A stretch of 64,000 bases of DNA, from assembly GCA_964017065.1 (NCBI GenBank), contig OZ024790.1:7119422-7183421 (forward strand), given 5' to 3'. The DNA is from Haliclona indistincta (Eukaryota > Porifera > Demospongiae > Haplosclerida > Chalinidae). Below, in pieces: positions 34,905 to 44,597 of the stretch (its first letter is position 1; each line of letters opens with the position of its first letter). Below the pieces are notes generated by a model. That model was given only the letters and a program-made list of their open reading frames with translations. It was not told where the DNA came from and did no database searches. Position numbers and translations under genes: made by a program.

Positions 34905-35175
34905 CAGGTGTCTTGTGTATAATACTTCTGGGAGCTACATGTAGTTGAAGTAGTAGACAAGTAGTGATTTTGAGATCTGATTGTTGCGTGCCCATTGTGG
35001 TACAGACGTTACATCTGCTAGTAATAAGCAATAGTGTGTTGTACTCTAGCTCTCTCCTCAGTATCATCCAAGGAAGCCATGCCTGCTGCAGGGTAACACG
35101 GACAGATGAGAGTATGAAGAGCGAAGCGGATTTGAAGGCAGAAGACAACAAGCTAACACACATACACACTTAACT
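34905..35175 (+). pseudogene. Decayed WDR83 3' relic, second copy
   Basis: Same sequence as 30125-30395, carried by the segmental duplication. Confidence 0.8.
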
Positions 35176-35209
35176 GGATTTTAATATATAAATTGTATCA
35201 CTATTATTG

Positions 35210-35942
35210 CTAGCTCGATAAATTTTTAGCTCGTTCTTTTAGTTCATTAGCTCTGTTAATATCAGGGTCTGTCCCGTCTCCTAGTCTGAGTATTCTGCTG
35301 GCGTTAGCACAGCCCCACGGGTGACCAAGTTCACAACTACGCAGCGAAAACTCAAGAGCCTTCCTCATGTCCTTGCCCTCGGGGGCATCACCTTGTAGAT
35401 AAAGAATGCTGAGATTGAAACAACCATTTTTGAACCCTCCGTTACAAGAACGTCTAAAATACTTCTCGGCCTTCAAAAAGTCTTGCTTTTGATTGTCATG
35501 GTTTGTCTGCCAGACCAGTCCAGCATTATTGCAAGCACCCATTGATCCCTCCTCACAATACTTGCTGTATAGCTCCAGAGCAGTCTTTGCACTCTTCTCC
35601 ACACCTAGGGAATGGGTTAAAATTGCCTGAGACCCGAAGGAGTTCATTTCTCACCTATGCCGGCAAGGTACATGTTCCCCAGCGCTAGGCAGCTGTCCGT
35701 GAGACCCATTTCAGTGCAGGTGGTTCTGAATAACTCTGCAGCCTTGTCGGGCGTCTTTTTAACAGCTCGTAAGAACTCAGCATACTGGTGACAAGCTGAG
35801 ACGAGAACAAGAAGGAGTCTATGACGAGACGGACTACCGGATTTGGCTAGGACCCTGTACCTTCTGGTTTCTTGTCAATATAACAATCGTGATAAAAGAC
35901 ATCTCCTAGCCGACTATACACCTCCTCTACATTGTCCGCCAT
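35210..35942 (-). CDS. COA7: Cytochrome c oxidase assembly factor 7 (copy 2)
   Basis: Identical in every exon read to the copy at 30430-31162, offset by 4,780 bp, with the same three exons and the same divergent promoter. Either a very recent gene duplicate or an assembly duplicate. It is intact and would encode the same Sel1-repeat protein. Confidence 0.88.
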
Positions 35943-36184
35943 GTGCTATGGGTGGAGTTTACCATTTTCAGCCGCACCTCTTTTGGCTTCACGTTACTAT
36001 AATAAGATTAGCCTAATTACATACATCACGGTTATTAGGTTTCAAGTGTAGGCGCGCCCAGTGAATCCGATTTCTAAGCATTCTTCTCACTCGCCCCTGT
36101 TCAAATAAGTGTGTGCACTTCTTTTCTGGATCGTGATATTTCAGAGCTCTGCAGGCTGCAAAGACTGTTGTTTGAGTAGAAACC

Positions 36185-38503
36185 ATGAACGGAATTCTTG
36201 TGGATGTGTCTGCTTCTATGAGCACTGCATACTACCTTGGCGATGCTGCATGTAGTGACGTAAGTGTACAGCGTACACACGCATTATTCACTACTGTTTC
36301 AAAGATCGCAGAAAGAGAACTTACGCGACGGGGAAGACGTGATAAAATGTTCGCTTGTGCCTTCGGACTTCGAAAGCCCCTTTCTAAGAAAGTGCAAGTC
36401 TGCAATTTGATAGCATTTTTCGCGAAGTTGAGAGCTTTTAATGCGAGTATTAGTAGTGGCCGTGGACGTGAAAAACTAGTTGCTCTAGCAAAGCACCATG
36501 GAGCCCCACATGCCGAATATTGGATCACAGAACACATAAGTGAAGAGATAGCATCACTCCTACATTGGCAATTGCTCAATGGTGATAAAACGTGGATACC
36601 GAGACTACTTGAAAAATTTCCAAGCAGGTTGAAGACAGCGCTCACTCGAAAAACAATTAGATCTGCTCCTGACATTGTTCTAAGGTTGTTACCTCGCACC
36701 CAACATCGCCCCGCCGCATCAGGTGATCAAACACAGCCAGTACAGCAAAGACCACGTCGAGGTACTATCATGCACAGGGTACTCGATGAAGATGTGCAAG
36801 AAGAGTTAAACACAAAACTAAACGTGGAGCCCTCCATACCATCACCACCACAGGCAACACCACCATCTCCATCACCACCTCCTTCACCACCACCTAGTCC
36901 ACACTCATTGGAAGAACGTACAATGAAGATGTCAAACGCCTACACATTTATAGAAGAAATTATATCGGATGTATCTGTTTCTTTCCTCGACAGTCTAGCA
37001 AAAGAAATTAAGCCAAGATCAGTATGGCGTGTTTCAAAATGGATGAGAGAGCTAATTGCAAGACCAAGAGAAGATGAATCAGCAGCTTCAGCCGAGCAAG
37101 CTATGCATGGAAATATCCAGAAGATGGTTGACAAAATGGCACCGTTCATCTATGGACAAACACCAATGCGTACGGCAATGGATAAAGTGCTGCAAGTTTT
37201 CAAAAAAGCAGATGGAGACACTACAAAAGTGCTGTTCATAGTTTCAGATGGAAAATCAACTGATGGCGATCCTCTCCCAATAGCTCAAGAGCTTCATGCA
37301 CTGGGAGTACGTATTGTTACATGTTATCTCACATCAGATCATATAGACAACCAGAAGTGCCTACTAGACGAACCAAATCCAAACTGGACTGGTGGTCAAC
37401 TTGCTTTATTCAGGATGAGCTCAATGATGAAGAACACCCACACACCAATATCGTATCTAGTTGACGCAGGATGGGAGTTGCCTCCATCAGGTGAAAGCCG
37501 CTTGTTCATTCAATCAAACAGTTTGAACATAGTAAATGAACTTTGTGAGACCGTTGTCTCTCGTATGACAGAGGGATGTGACGCACTAATTGATGCTCTT
37601 GGGAAAGTGGATCTAGCCACGTACATCAACCAGGCCAATGCAAGCTTTATACCCAGAGATCAGCAACAAGAAGCAACATGCTATGCGCATGCCATTGCGG
37701 CCACATTCCACCTCGCTATGCATCGTATAGTAGGACGAGAGGGTGGTGTCCCTGACTTCAATACTATACGTGATCGCCTAATCAACCTGTATGGAAGACA
37801 TGGTGCTTATACAGAACAGGTGCTCCAGGCAGTCTGTCCCGAGTATCGTCTACATTTTAAAGCAGTAGATGAAACAGGTGCTAGACAAGCCATAAACCAA
37901 AGACGACCTGTTGTTGCCAGATTTCAGTTGTATCCTAAGCAGTGGGAAAGATTTAGAATTTTCTTTGCTAACACTGGTAAAGGCGTTTTGAAGAAAGATG
38001 ATATACAAACAGGTAAGTAGTATTGTTTTGGTTTTTTGTACAAGTACCCTATTATTTTGACTTGTTTGTTACTAGATGAACCAACAGGTGCTGAGAGTGA
38101 AATAGGACATGCAGTGGTACTGATAAGATGCGATCCAGAATGTCTGACTTTCATGAACTCGTATGGTCCAATGTGGGGTGATGGTGGATTCTTCCGTGTG
38201 AAAGATCAGTCTGTCTTGAATTGGATGAAGTTCTACGATGTCTACTGGACAGAGAATGATCTCACAGACAGTGAGAAGGAAGCCTTTAAGATCGAAAGTT
38301 CCAAAAAGGCCAAAGAAGTGATGGAAACATTTCCAAGTCTTAAAGACCTTGTCTACCAGTGCCCAAAATGCAATCGTGGCTCTAAAGCAATTGAGTATTC
38401 TGGAAATTTGCTTGAAGCTAAATGCCCAAAGTGTCATCAAGCATTCAAGCCGACAAATGAAAGTATTTTAGAGAGCCTTTATACACAGAACATGGACTAT
38501 TAA
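36185..38503 (+). CDS. vWA + papain-like protease + zinc ribbon protein, copy D (identical to copy B)
   Basis: Exons 36185-38012 and 38076-38503 encode the same 751 residues as copy B with no substitution noticed. All functional residues are kept: DVSAS MIDAS, Gln-Cys of QQQEATCYAHA, His of GHAVVL, Asn of NSYG and two CPKC knuckles. The copy shares COA7 as divergent neighbour and exists because of the 4,780-bp duplication. Confidence 0.83.
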
Positions 38504-38574
38504 CATCACAACTAAAAATTATTATTAATTTTTCTAATCTGTTATAACTTTGCACACTGTATAAAAATTATACA

Positions 38575-38785
38575 CTCCCAGCCACACCTTCCTGCTCATG
38601 GCTGCAAGACAGTGCTTTCACATCACCTCTAATCTTTTCGGCTGAATGTGCACAATGGAGACTCGCATGATGGAGCGAAGCACAAGCAAGTATAGATTCT
38701 TAGAAAGAACACCTCGAAAAATTTCGGACTAACCCGCAGCGACAGCATTGGCAGACCTACCTGATTAGAAGGAACATGTCACTAG
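38575..38785 (+). pseudogene. Decayed 5' end of the Tctex-type gene, second copy
   Basis: Same as 33795-34005, carried by the segmental duplication. The functional gene follows at 39445. Confidence 0.8.
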
Positions 38786-38795
38786 TTTTGGACTT

Positions 38796-39281
38796 CCCAA
38801 TATACTGTGAAAGTTCTCCAAGCAGTCTGTCTACTTTTCCACCAAAAATAGCAAAGGCATTCTGAGGGAAACTGCAAGTGAATATTACAGGTGATTAATT
38901 TTACACAATTTTATACATGAAGATGAACCAGCAACTTTCATGAACTCATGGGGCACAGATTGGGCTGATGGAGGATTCTTCCGTGTGAAAGATCAGTCGG
39001 TCTTGAATAAAATAGAGTTGTACGATGTCTACTGGACAGAAGATGACCTCACTGACAGTGAGAAACAAGCCTTCAAGACTGAAAGTTCCACAAAGGCTAA
39101 AGAAGTGATGGAAACCTTTCTAAGCATCAAAGATCTCATCTACCAATGCTCAAAATGCAATCAAAGATCCAGGAATAAAATGAGGGAAATTTGCTATTAG
39201 CTGAATGTCCACAGTGAAGTATTCAAGCCGACCAATGAAAGCATACTACAGAGCCTTTATACACAGAACATGAACTATTAA
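38796..39281 (+). pseudogene. vWA-protease 3' fragment, second copy
   Basis: Same start as the fragment at 34016 but, after 39065, a different 3' end with a frameshift before the zinc ribbon (stop at 39198-39200). The remnant continues out of frame to SLYTQNMNY near 39281. This is probably the original 3' end of the array before duplication. Confidence 0.8.
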
Positions 39282-39444
39282 TTATCACACAACAATAATT
39301 GTGCTGTATACTAAATTTTGACTATAACCTATTAATTTTTGCAAACTATGTGTATAAATTTACACACCCAGCCACACCTTCCTGCGCATGGCTGCAGATA
39401 GCAGCGCATTTTCACACCTCTAACCTTTCAGCTAAACGCGCTCA

Positions 39445-40008
39445 ATGGAGGTTCGCGTGATGGAGCGGAGCACTAGCAAACAGATTCTTAGAAAGAACAC
39501 CTCGAAAATTCTCGGACTGGGCATGTCACGCGGCGACAGCATTAGTAGACCAAGCTACCTGAGACGAAACACTTCGAGATTTGGGCTGCCTAAAAACAAG
39601 AGCCTCGAACTGGGAGATGCAGACGGATCGCAGCAACTCAACTGGACCTTCACTCGACTAGAGAACACGTACCAACTGCATCCTACAAAGCTCTTCCCTC
39701 ACGCTAAAGCGGAGCAGATGATAGCTGAAGAACTCGAGAAAGCGCTGGAAGACGTGACATACGAGCCTGAGCAGTGCATGGGGCTAGCTATGGAGCTTAG
39801 CGAGACGCTGAAGACCAAGGCAAAGACTCTGGACGCCCCACGTTACAAGCTAGTCGTGCTCGTGCAGGTGGGAGAGAAGAAAGACCAGGGGATGAAAATA
39901 AGCAGCAGATGTCTCTGGAACCATGAAACAGACACCTTTGCCTCAGCTAGTTACAAGAATCGCTCCATCTACGCGTTTGCCATCATCTACGCAACCTACT
40001 TTGAGTAA
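39445..40008 (+). CDS. DYNLT5: Tctex1 domain-containing dynein light chain
   Basis: Single exon, 187 residues, start MEVRVMERSTSKQILRKN. The first 70 residues are basic and Ser-rich. The C-terminal Tctex1 domain spans about 80-187: FPHAKAEQMIAEELEKALED, RYKLVVLVQVGEKKDQGMKISSRCLWNHETDTFASASYKNRSIYAFAIIYATYFE-stop. The pattern YK...v.igq..g....sr.lWd...D..as..y.n.slfa...vf..Y matches the family. This class (TCTEX1D1 type) belongs to axonemal or cytoplasmic dynein light chains. The exact vertebrate orthologue is not certain. Confidence 0.85.
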   Translation: MEVRVMERSTSKQILRKNTSKILGLGMSRGDSISRPSYLRRNTSRFGLPKNKSLELGDADGSQQLNWTFTRLENTYQLHPTKLFPHAKAEQMIAEELEKALEDVTYEPEQCMGLAMELSETLKTKAKTLDAPRYKLVVLVQVGEKKDQGMKISSRCLWNHETDTFASASYKNRSIYAFAIIYATYFE

Positions 40009-40119
40009 CCAGAGATACAACTTTATTCATTCACACATGAATCATTGTCGGCAATACATAATTATGTACAACAGACTATATAAACTTTTCTATTTAGTAT
40101 TTACTATAAGGATAACATT

Positions 40120-40759
40120 TTACGTCTTAGCTACTGACGATAGTTGGTCCCTGATCTTCCCGAGTCCGTCAAGCATTGTCTCTAAGGTCTCTTTAGAGAA
40201 TTCCACGTTGATGTTCTTTACAGACGCCATTTCCTCTGTGCTGGTTGGAACATCCTGTACCTGGACAACAAGAGGTGTGGTTACTGAAGTCTGATTTTAT
40301 TTCAGCTATTTTTCTGCAATGCTGAAGTGAAAGATGTACCTTCATGCACTAATGTGTTCAGTCTCTGTTGTCTTTATTCACACGATGGAGGATGAACACA
40401 TTAATACATGAAGGTGACAAATCTACACTTTTCACTTCAAGACAGACAGTCCCAGTATTAGATGCTGCTGACCTTCATTTGCACGAGGCAGGTAGGTGCA
40501 GCCATGCCTGCTACACTGTCAGATGCTGTCTTCACATCTACACGCCAGTCAAAATCAAGCAACCTAGGTAGAGAGACTGAGAAAGAGGCATTGCCACTGT
40601 GAACTTGTGAAGTGTTGTATTGATGCTATCATACCTTGGTTTTGAAGTACCTGTGCCTTCCACTCAGGACTGGAGAGAGGATGAAGGAAGGGAGGGAGGG
40701 AGGGAGGGAGAGTGAGTGAGGGAGGGGAGAGGGAGGGGAAGGAGGGAGGGAGAGAGAGA

Positions 40760-40820
<61 letters not shown>

Positions 40821-40854
40821 AGGAGGAGGAAGAGGAGAAGGAGGAGAAAGGGAA

Positions 40855-40902
<48 letters not shown>

Positions 40903-41495
40903 AGAAAGAGAAAGAGGAGGGAAGAAAGGAAGAGGGAGAGTGAGAGAGAGAAGAGTATAGCTTGCATATGTGACTCATGTGAGGCATACACTGCACACTC
41001 ACAGGCTCTTGGCTATAATGTCTGACAGCAGTCCTCTGAGGTTGTCATGAAAACCACTTGGAAATATTTTACCAATGTCGGATGACGTGGCTAGTCCTTC
41101 AAACAGCACTCGCTTGATCAGTAACACCAAGCTCTGGTACAGCTGGTGAAAAACATCAAATCAATGTGTGGATCCTAAAACTAATAATGTGCAATACCTG
41201 GATAGCTTCGGCTGGTTTCAAGTCTAGCGTCTTTGCAGTCGAGGCAACAATCTCGTCAGGCACTGCAGTAAAGAGAAGGAGCATGTGCAACATAAAGAAG
41301 TTGAAACAGATCTGTGGATGATCTGGAGATCTAACCTTTCCCGCTGCGATGTGAGAAGGCCTCGCGACATATATTGACCACGGTCGCTTTTGATTGTGCC
41401 TAGCAACAAATATAAGCCGTTAGGTTTGCAAACAGCAGCTGCCATACCTTTAAAAGCAAGTTGAGCGGTTGGGCCTCTTCGTCAGTCAACGCCAT
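40120..41495 (-). CDS. COMMD9: COMM domain-containing protein 9
   Basis: COMMD9 is a subunit of the Commander complex, which recycles membrane cargo from endosomes. Start at 41495 (MALTDEEAQPLNLLLK). Following exons give AQSKATVVNICREAFSHRSG, IFPSGFHDNLRGLLSDIIAKSL and the C-terminal COMM domain: LPRLLDFDWRVDVKTASDSVAGMAAPTCLVQMK, then VEFSKETLETMLDGLGKIRDQLSSVAKT-stop. The COMM signature and the last 20 residues follow human COMMD9 closely. About seven exons. One intron carries a 260-bp GA-rich tract. Confidence 0.93.
40679..40945 (+). repeat. GA-rich microsatellite in a COMMD9 intron
   Basis: Compound GGGA, GA and GGAGAA tract. On the minus coding strand it is a CT-rich stretch leading toward the acceptor of the exon SSPEWKAQVLQNQ. 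Confidence 0.9.
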
Positions 41496-41787
41496 TTTTA
41501 GGCTGGTCAATATAAAGGCGTGGTCAATCAGCGCACTCGATTTTGAACTACAACTGGTAAATTTTTTAAGGTGGAGCTCGTGCGCCGTGCATGCATGCTG
41601 CTGGTGCTAATAATAGAGCTTTTGCAAAGAGTTTTGGTGACGTAAGCACTTAGTAAAGTGGTATTCTCCTAGTTTTCTTTATTCTACACAAGACACATGA
41701 TTGTCATACAACAGATCTAGAATAATACGGCTGTTTGCTAATCTACCACATCAGGCCCAAATACACTGAGCCAGACTTGACATCACA
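41496..41787. other. Spacer and ARSA copy 1 3' UTR
   Basis: 292 bp. The part from about 41670 (TTTTCTTTATTCTACACAAG) is repeated at 44478 next to ARSA copy 2, marking the left edge of the ARSA segmental duplication. Confidence 0.6.
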
Positions 41788-43318
41788 TTAGCTTGAAGAT
41801 GGTTTGGTCCACCAGTTAGTGCTACCAGTAGTTGCACAGCAGTTTGGAAAGGGAGTACAGCCAGGCTTAGCACAAGGCTCTTCTGATTTGGAAGTTCCAC
41901 GTTGCATCTGAGAGACACCCCAGATCATGTTGGCTTCAAACTGTGTCTTGATTTCTTGTATTTTATTCATCACATCAACATATTCTTTAACATCCAGTGG
42001 ATACATCTCACTAGCATCCACTACTAGGTTATACAGAAGAGGTGGATCCAGTTTGCGCAAAGAATAGTTGCCACGACATACTACGTCAGGGTAAGTATTC
42101 AGGCACAGGCCACCATGTTGATAGAAATGAGCTTTATATTCCCTGTATCGTACAGCAAATATACCAATGTCCTCTCTTGGGTCATCAGGATAGTAGATAT
42201 AATATTCTCTTTTACCAGGTAAGTCATTAAACAGAAAGTCTGACATGTCCTGGCCATCAATGGTCACATCAGGGAGCTTGGCATCTACTAGGCTTGCTAT
42301 TGTAGGCAACATATCGATTGTCCCTGATAGATCATGGGAGCGGCTTCCTGCCTTGATCTTTCCTGGCCACCATGCAATAGCTGGCTCTCGTTGGCCTCCC
42401 TCCCATGTCGTGCCCTTACCACATCTCAGTAGACCTCCATTGCCTCCATGTGGTCCCATGTGCAATGAAGGCCCATTGTCAGTTGTAAAGAAGACAAAGG
42501 TGTTCTCAGAAATTCCAGTGCTGTTAATAGTATCCATAATCTCACCAACCTGCCAGTCAAGCTCACTCAGTGCATCTCCAAATATTCCACGAATGCTAGT
42601 GTTGGTAAATCTTTTACCAGAAAACTGTGGCTTGTGAGTGTGCTGGAAGGCCATGTAAAGAAAGAAGGGATTCTTGCCAGCATTTTCCTTGATGAAGCCA
42701 GTAGCTGCTTCAGAATACTTGTCAGCCAATGTAGTGAGATCTACTGGCTGCTCTATTATATCAGTGTCTTTGTAAAGTGGGCAAGAGGTAGCCCCATCTC
42801 TACATGAACTAGCACAAGATGCATTTGGATAGAAACAAATCTTGCATGGGCACATGTCATGAGAGTAAGGTATGCCGAGATAAGTGTCAAATCCTTGATG
42901 TGTCGGTAAGTACATGCCATCATTCCCCACACCAAGATGCCACTTTCCCACGATCCCTGTCTTGTATCCCTTTGGTTTGAGCAGCTCTGCTGTGGTAGTT
43001 TCATTCAGTGGAACCAACACTGTCACAGTTCAGCACCCATGGATATATCCCAGATCTTGTCTGGTATCTTCCTGTTAGCAGAGCAGCTCTTGAGGGACTG
43101 CAGACAGGACTAGCTGAGTAGAACTGAGTGAGTACCATTCCTTCATTAGCCATTGCTTGAAGGTTAGGAGTTGATGAGGTAGGATGTCCATACACTGTTA
43201 GATCACCATATCCCAGATCATCAGCAAACAGCAGCACTATGTTAGGCTGGGCTAGTTCAACACGAGGTAACACTGCTGCAAGAACAGCAACAACTGCTAT
43301 GATCAAGATACTGTCCAT
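41788..43318 (-). pseudogene. ARSA: Arylsulfatase A, copy 1, frameshifted
   Basis: Start [26 protein letters not shown] with a signal peptide, then FADDLGYGD and the sulfatase active site [12 protein letters not shown], whose Cys becomes formylglycine. Near 43012-43016 it lacks 5 bp relative to copy 2 (AGTGTTGGTTCC against AGTGTTGGTGGCCTTCC), which shifts the frame at residue ~107. The remaining 400 codons are open in the new frame (GKWHLGVG, MAFQHTHKPQFSG, FFTTDNGPS). Otherwise about 97% like copy 2. Either a recent pseudogene, a polymorphism or an assembly error. Confidence 0.85.
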
Positions 43319-43570
43319 TGCAGGAGTACAGTAGCAGTACAAGTGCAGTCGAGTCACATGAGTAGATCATGAATAATTTTACTGATAAAGACATAAAATT
43401 AAGGCGTGGTCTGACAGCACGTGTGGGGTGAGATTGGAAGAGCAAGAGGAGAATCGAAAATGAACGAAAGCGGACCATTAGCGAGCGAGAAGAGGAGGAC
43501 GATGGAACACTGGTCGGTCCTCTTCCTGTGGAGCACTGTGCTGATGATATGAAACGTGAGAGCTAAACCC
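43319..43570 (+). pseudogene. ARSA upstream region with decayed PPWD1 exon 1
   Basis: Contains the ARSA-side motif GTGCAGTCGAGTCACATGAGT, AAGGCGTGGTCTGACAGCACGTG, then GTTAGCGAGCGAGA-type sequence (43480-43560) matching PPWD1 exon 1, with GGTCCTCTTCCTGTGGAGCAC. A deletion removes the codons between GATGATATG and AAACGTGAG. No frame from an ATG survives. Confidence 0.75.
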
Positions 43571-43611
43571 AGTCAGTCAGATCAATCACAGCTAGAGCCC
43601 CTGGCTGATTA

Positions 43612-43880
43612 GACTGAACAAGTGGGGTGGGCTCACTCGATCAATGGCAGAACATAACCTGACTCAATAGGCCTCAGCACTGCTTCTGGAGCCTCCAGCA
43701 CATATCTACAGTACAGAACATTCTGTCTAAACCTACCCTGTACAGAATCATAACATGTTTGCCAACTGGGCTGCAGGCTTACAGTCTCAGCTTCCCAAGT
43801 ACGCCCCCACACACACCCATCATATCACACACCATATCAACATCTCCACAGTCATTACTAGCACTAACTATGCATCTGCT
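43612..43880 (-). mobile_element. Retroelement-derived relic
   Basis: Matches 46548-46810 (CCTCAGCACTGCTTCTGGAGCCTCCAGCACAT, then AACCTACCCTGTACAG). The minus-strand translation there resembles the start of a reverse transcriptase polyprotein of the DIRS or related type (GRLRQNVQYCRDVLEAPEAV). Short and broken here. Confidence 0.5.
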
Positions 43881-43957
43881 AATTGAATGCTAGCATACAT
43901 GCTACTGCACCGAGGCATCTGCTAATTGAATGCTAGCATACATGCTACTGCACCGAG
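43872..43957 (+). repeat. 43-bp tandem duplication
   Basis: Two exact head-to-tail copies of a 43-bp unit starting GCATCTGCTAATTGAATGC and ending GCACCGAG. The junction motif CACCGAGGCATCTGCAC recurs at 44453-44469, so the intervening 500 bp (43970-44450), in which I recognise no gene, may be an insertion. Confidence 0.7.
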
Positions 43958-44597
43958 GCATCTGCACCTTTGGTACTTCATTCCGTCTGTTACTTTAGTT
44001 TTGCGGTGTACGCTGAAAGGTAAGCTCTGAAAGTAGAACTTGATATTATCTCGCTTTTGAACATGTGAGAGCTTTTTACACGAAGCTTCGTTCTTGAGTT
44101 ATGGCGTGATTTGCTTGTTTACCGTTGCTGGCGATCTGGACTTCTCCAAAGGCGAAGCTGTCCACAGTTGGCTGCCTAGAAGCTGATAGGTTAGAATTTT
44201 ACTACAGGATAGCAGCACAGGTCCAGAGAAATCATGTAGGCAAACTATGGAAGCTATCTCGCTTGTTGTATGCCTGTGCTGTGCTAAAACACTGTAGACA
44301 CGCACAGTTGAATTGTGGTTAGCACTGATTGGCTTCTGATTGCATAACTAAACCACTGCATTGTGATTGTTGTATAGAAATCCTGCATACATGCATCTGC
44401 AGTTGCTGACGGTGTTTGTGGAATGGTGGATAGTTGTGTTTGTGGATATTCCACCGAGGCATCTGCACATTAAGTGTTTTAGTTTCCTTTATTCTACACA
44501 AGGCACATGATTGTCATACAACAGATCTAGAATGGTACAGCTGTTTGCTAATCTACCACGTCAGCCCCAAATACACCGAGCCAGACTTGACATCACA

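Larger units (their letters stand above)
34274..39053. repeat. Second unit of the 4,780-bp tandem duplication
   Basis: Repeats 29494-34273 head-to-tail. The identity ends at 39065, where AGAAAC replaces AGAAAG. The crossover window shared by all three sites is therefore the 12 bp 29494-29505 / 34274-34285 / 39054-39065, inside homologous vWA-protease 3' exons. That is the expected footprint of unequal crossing-over between paralogues. Confidence 0.88.
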
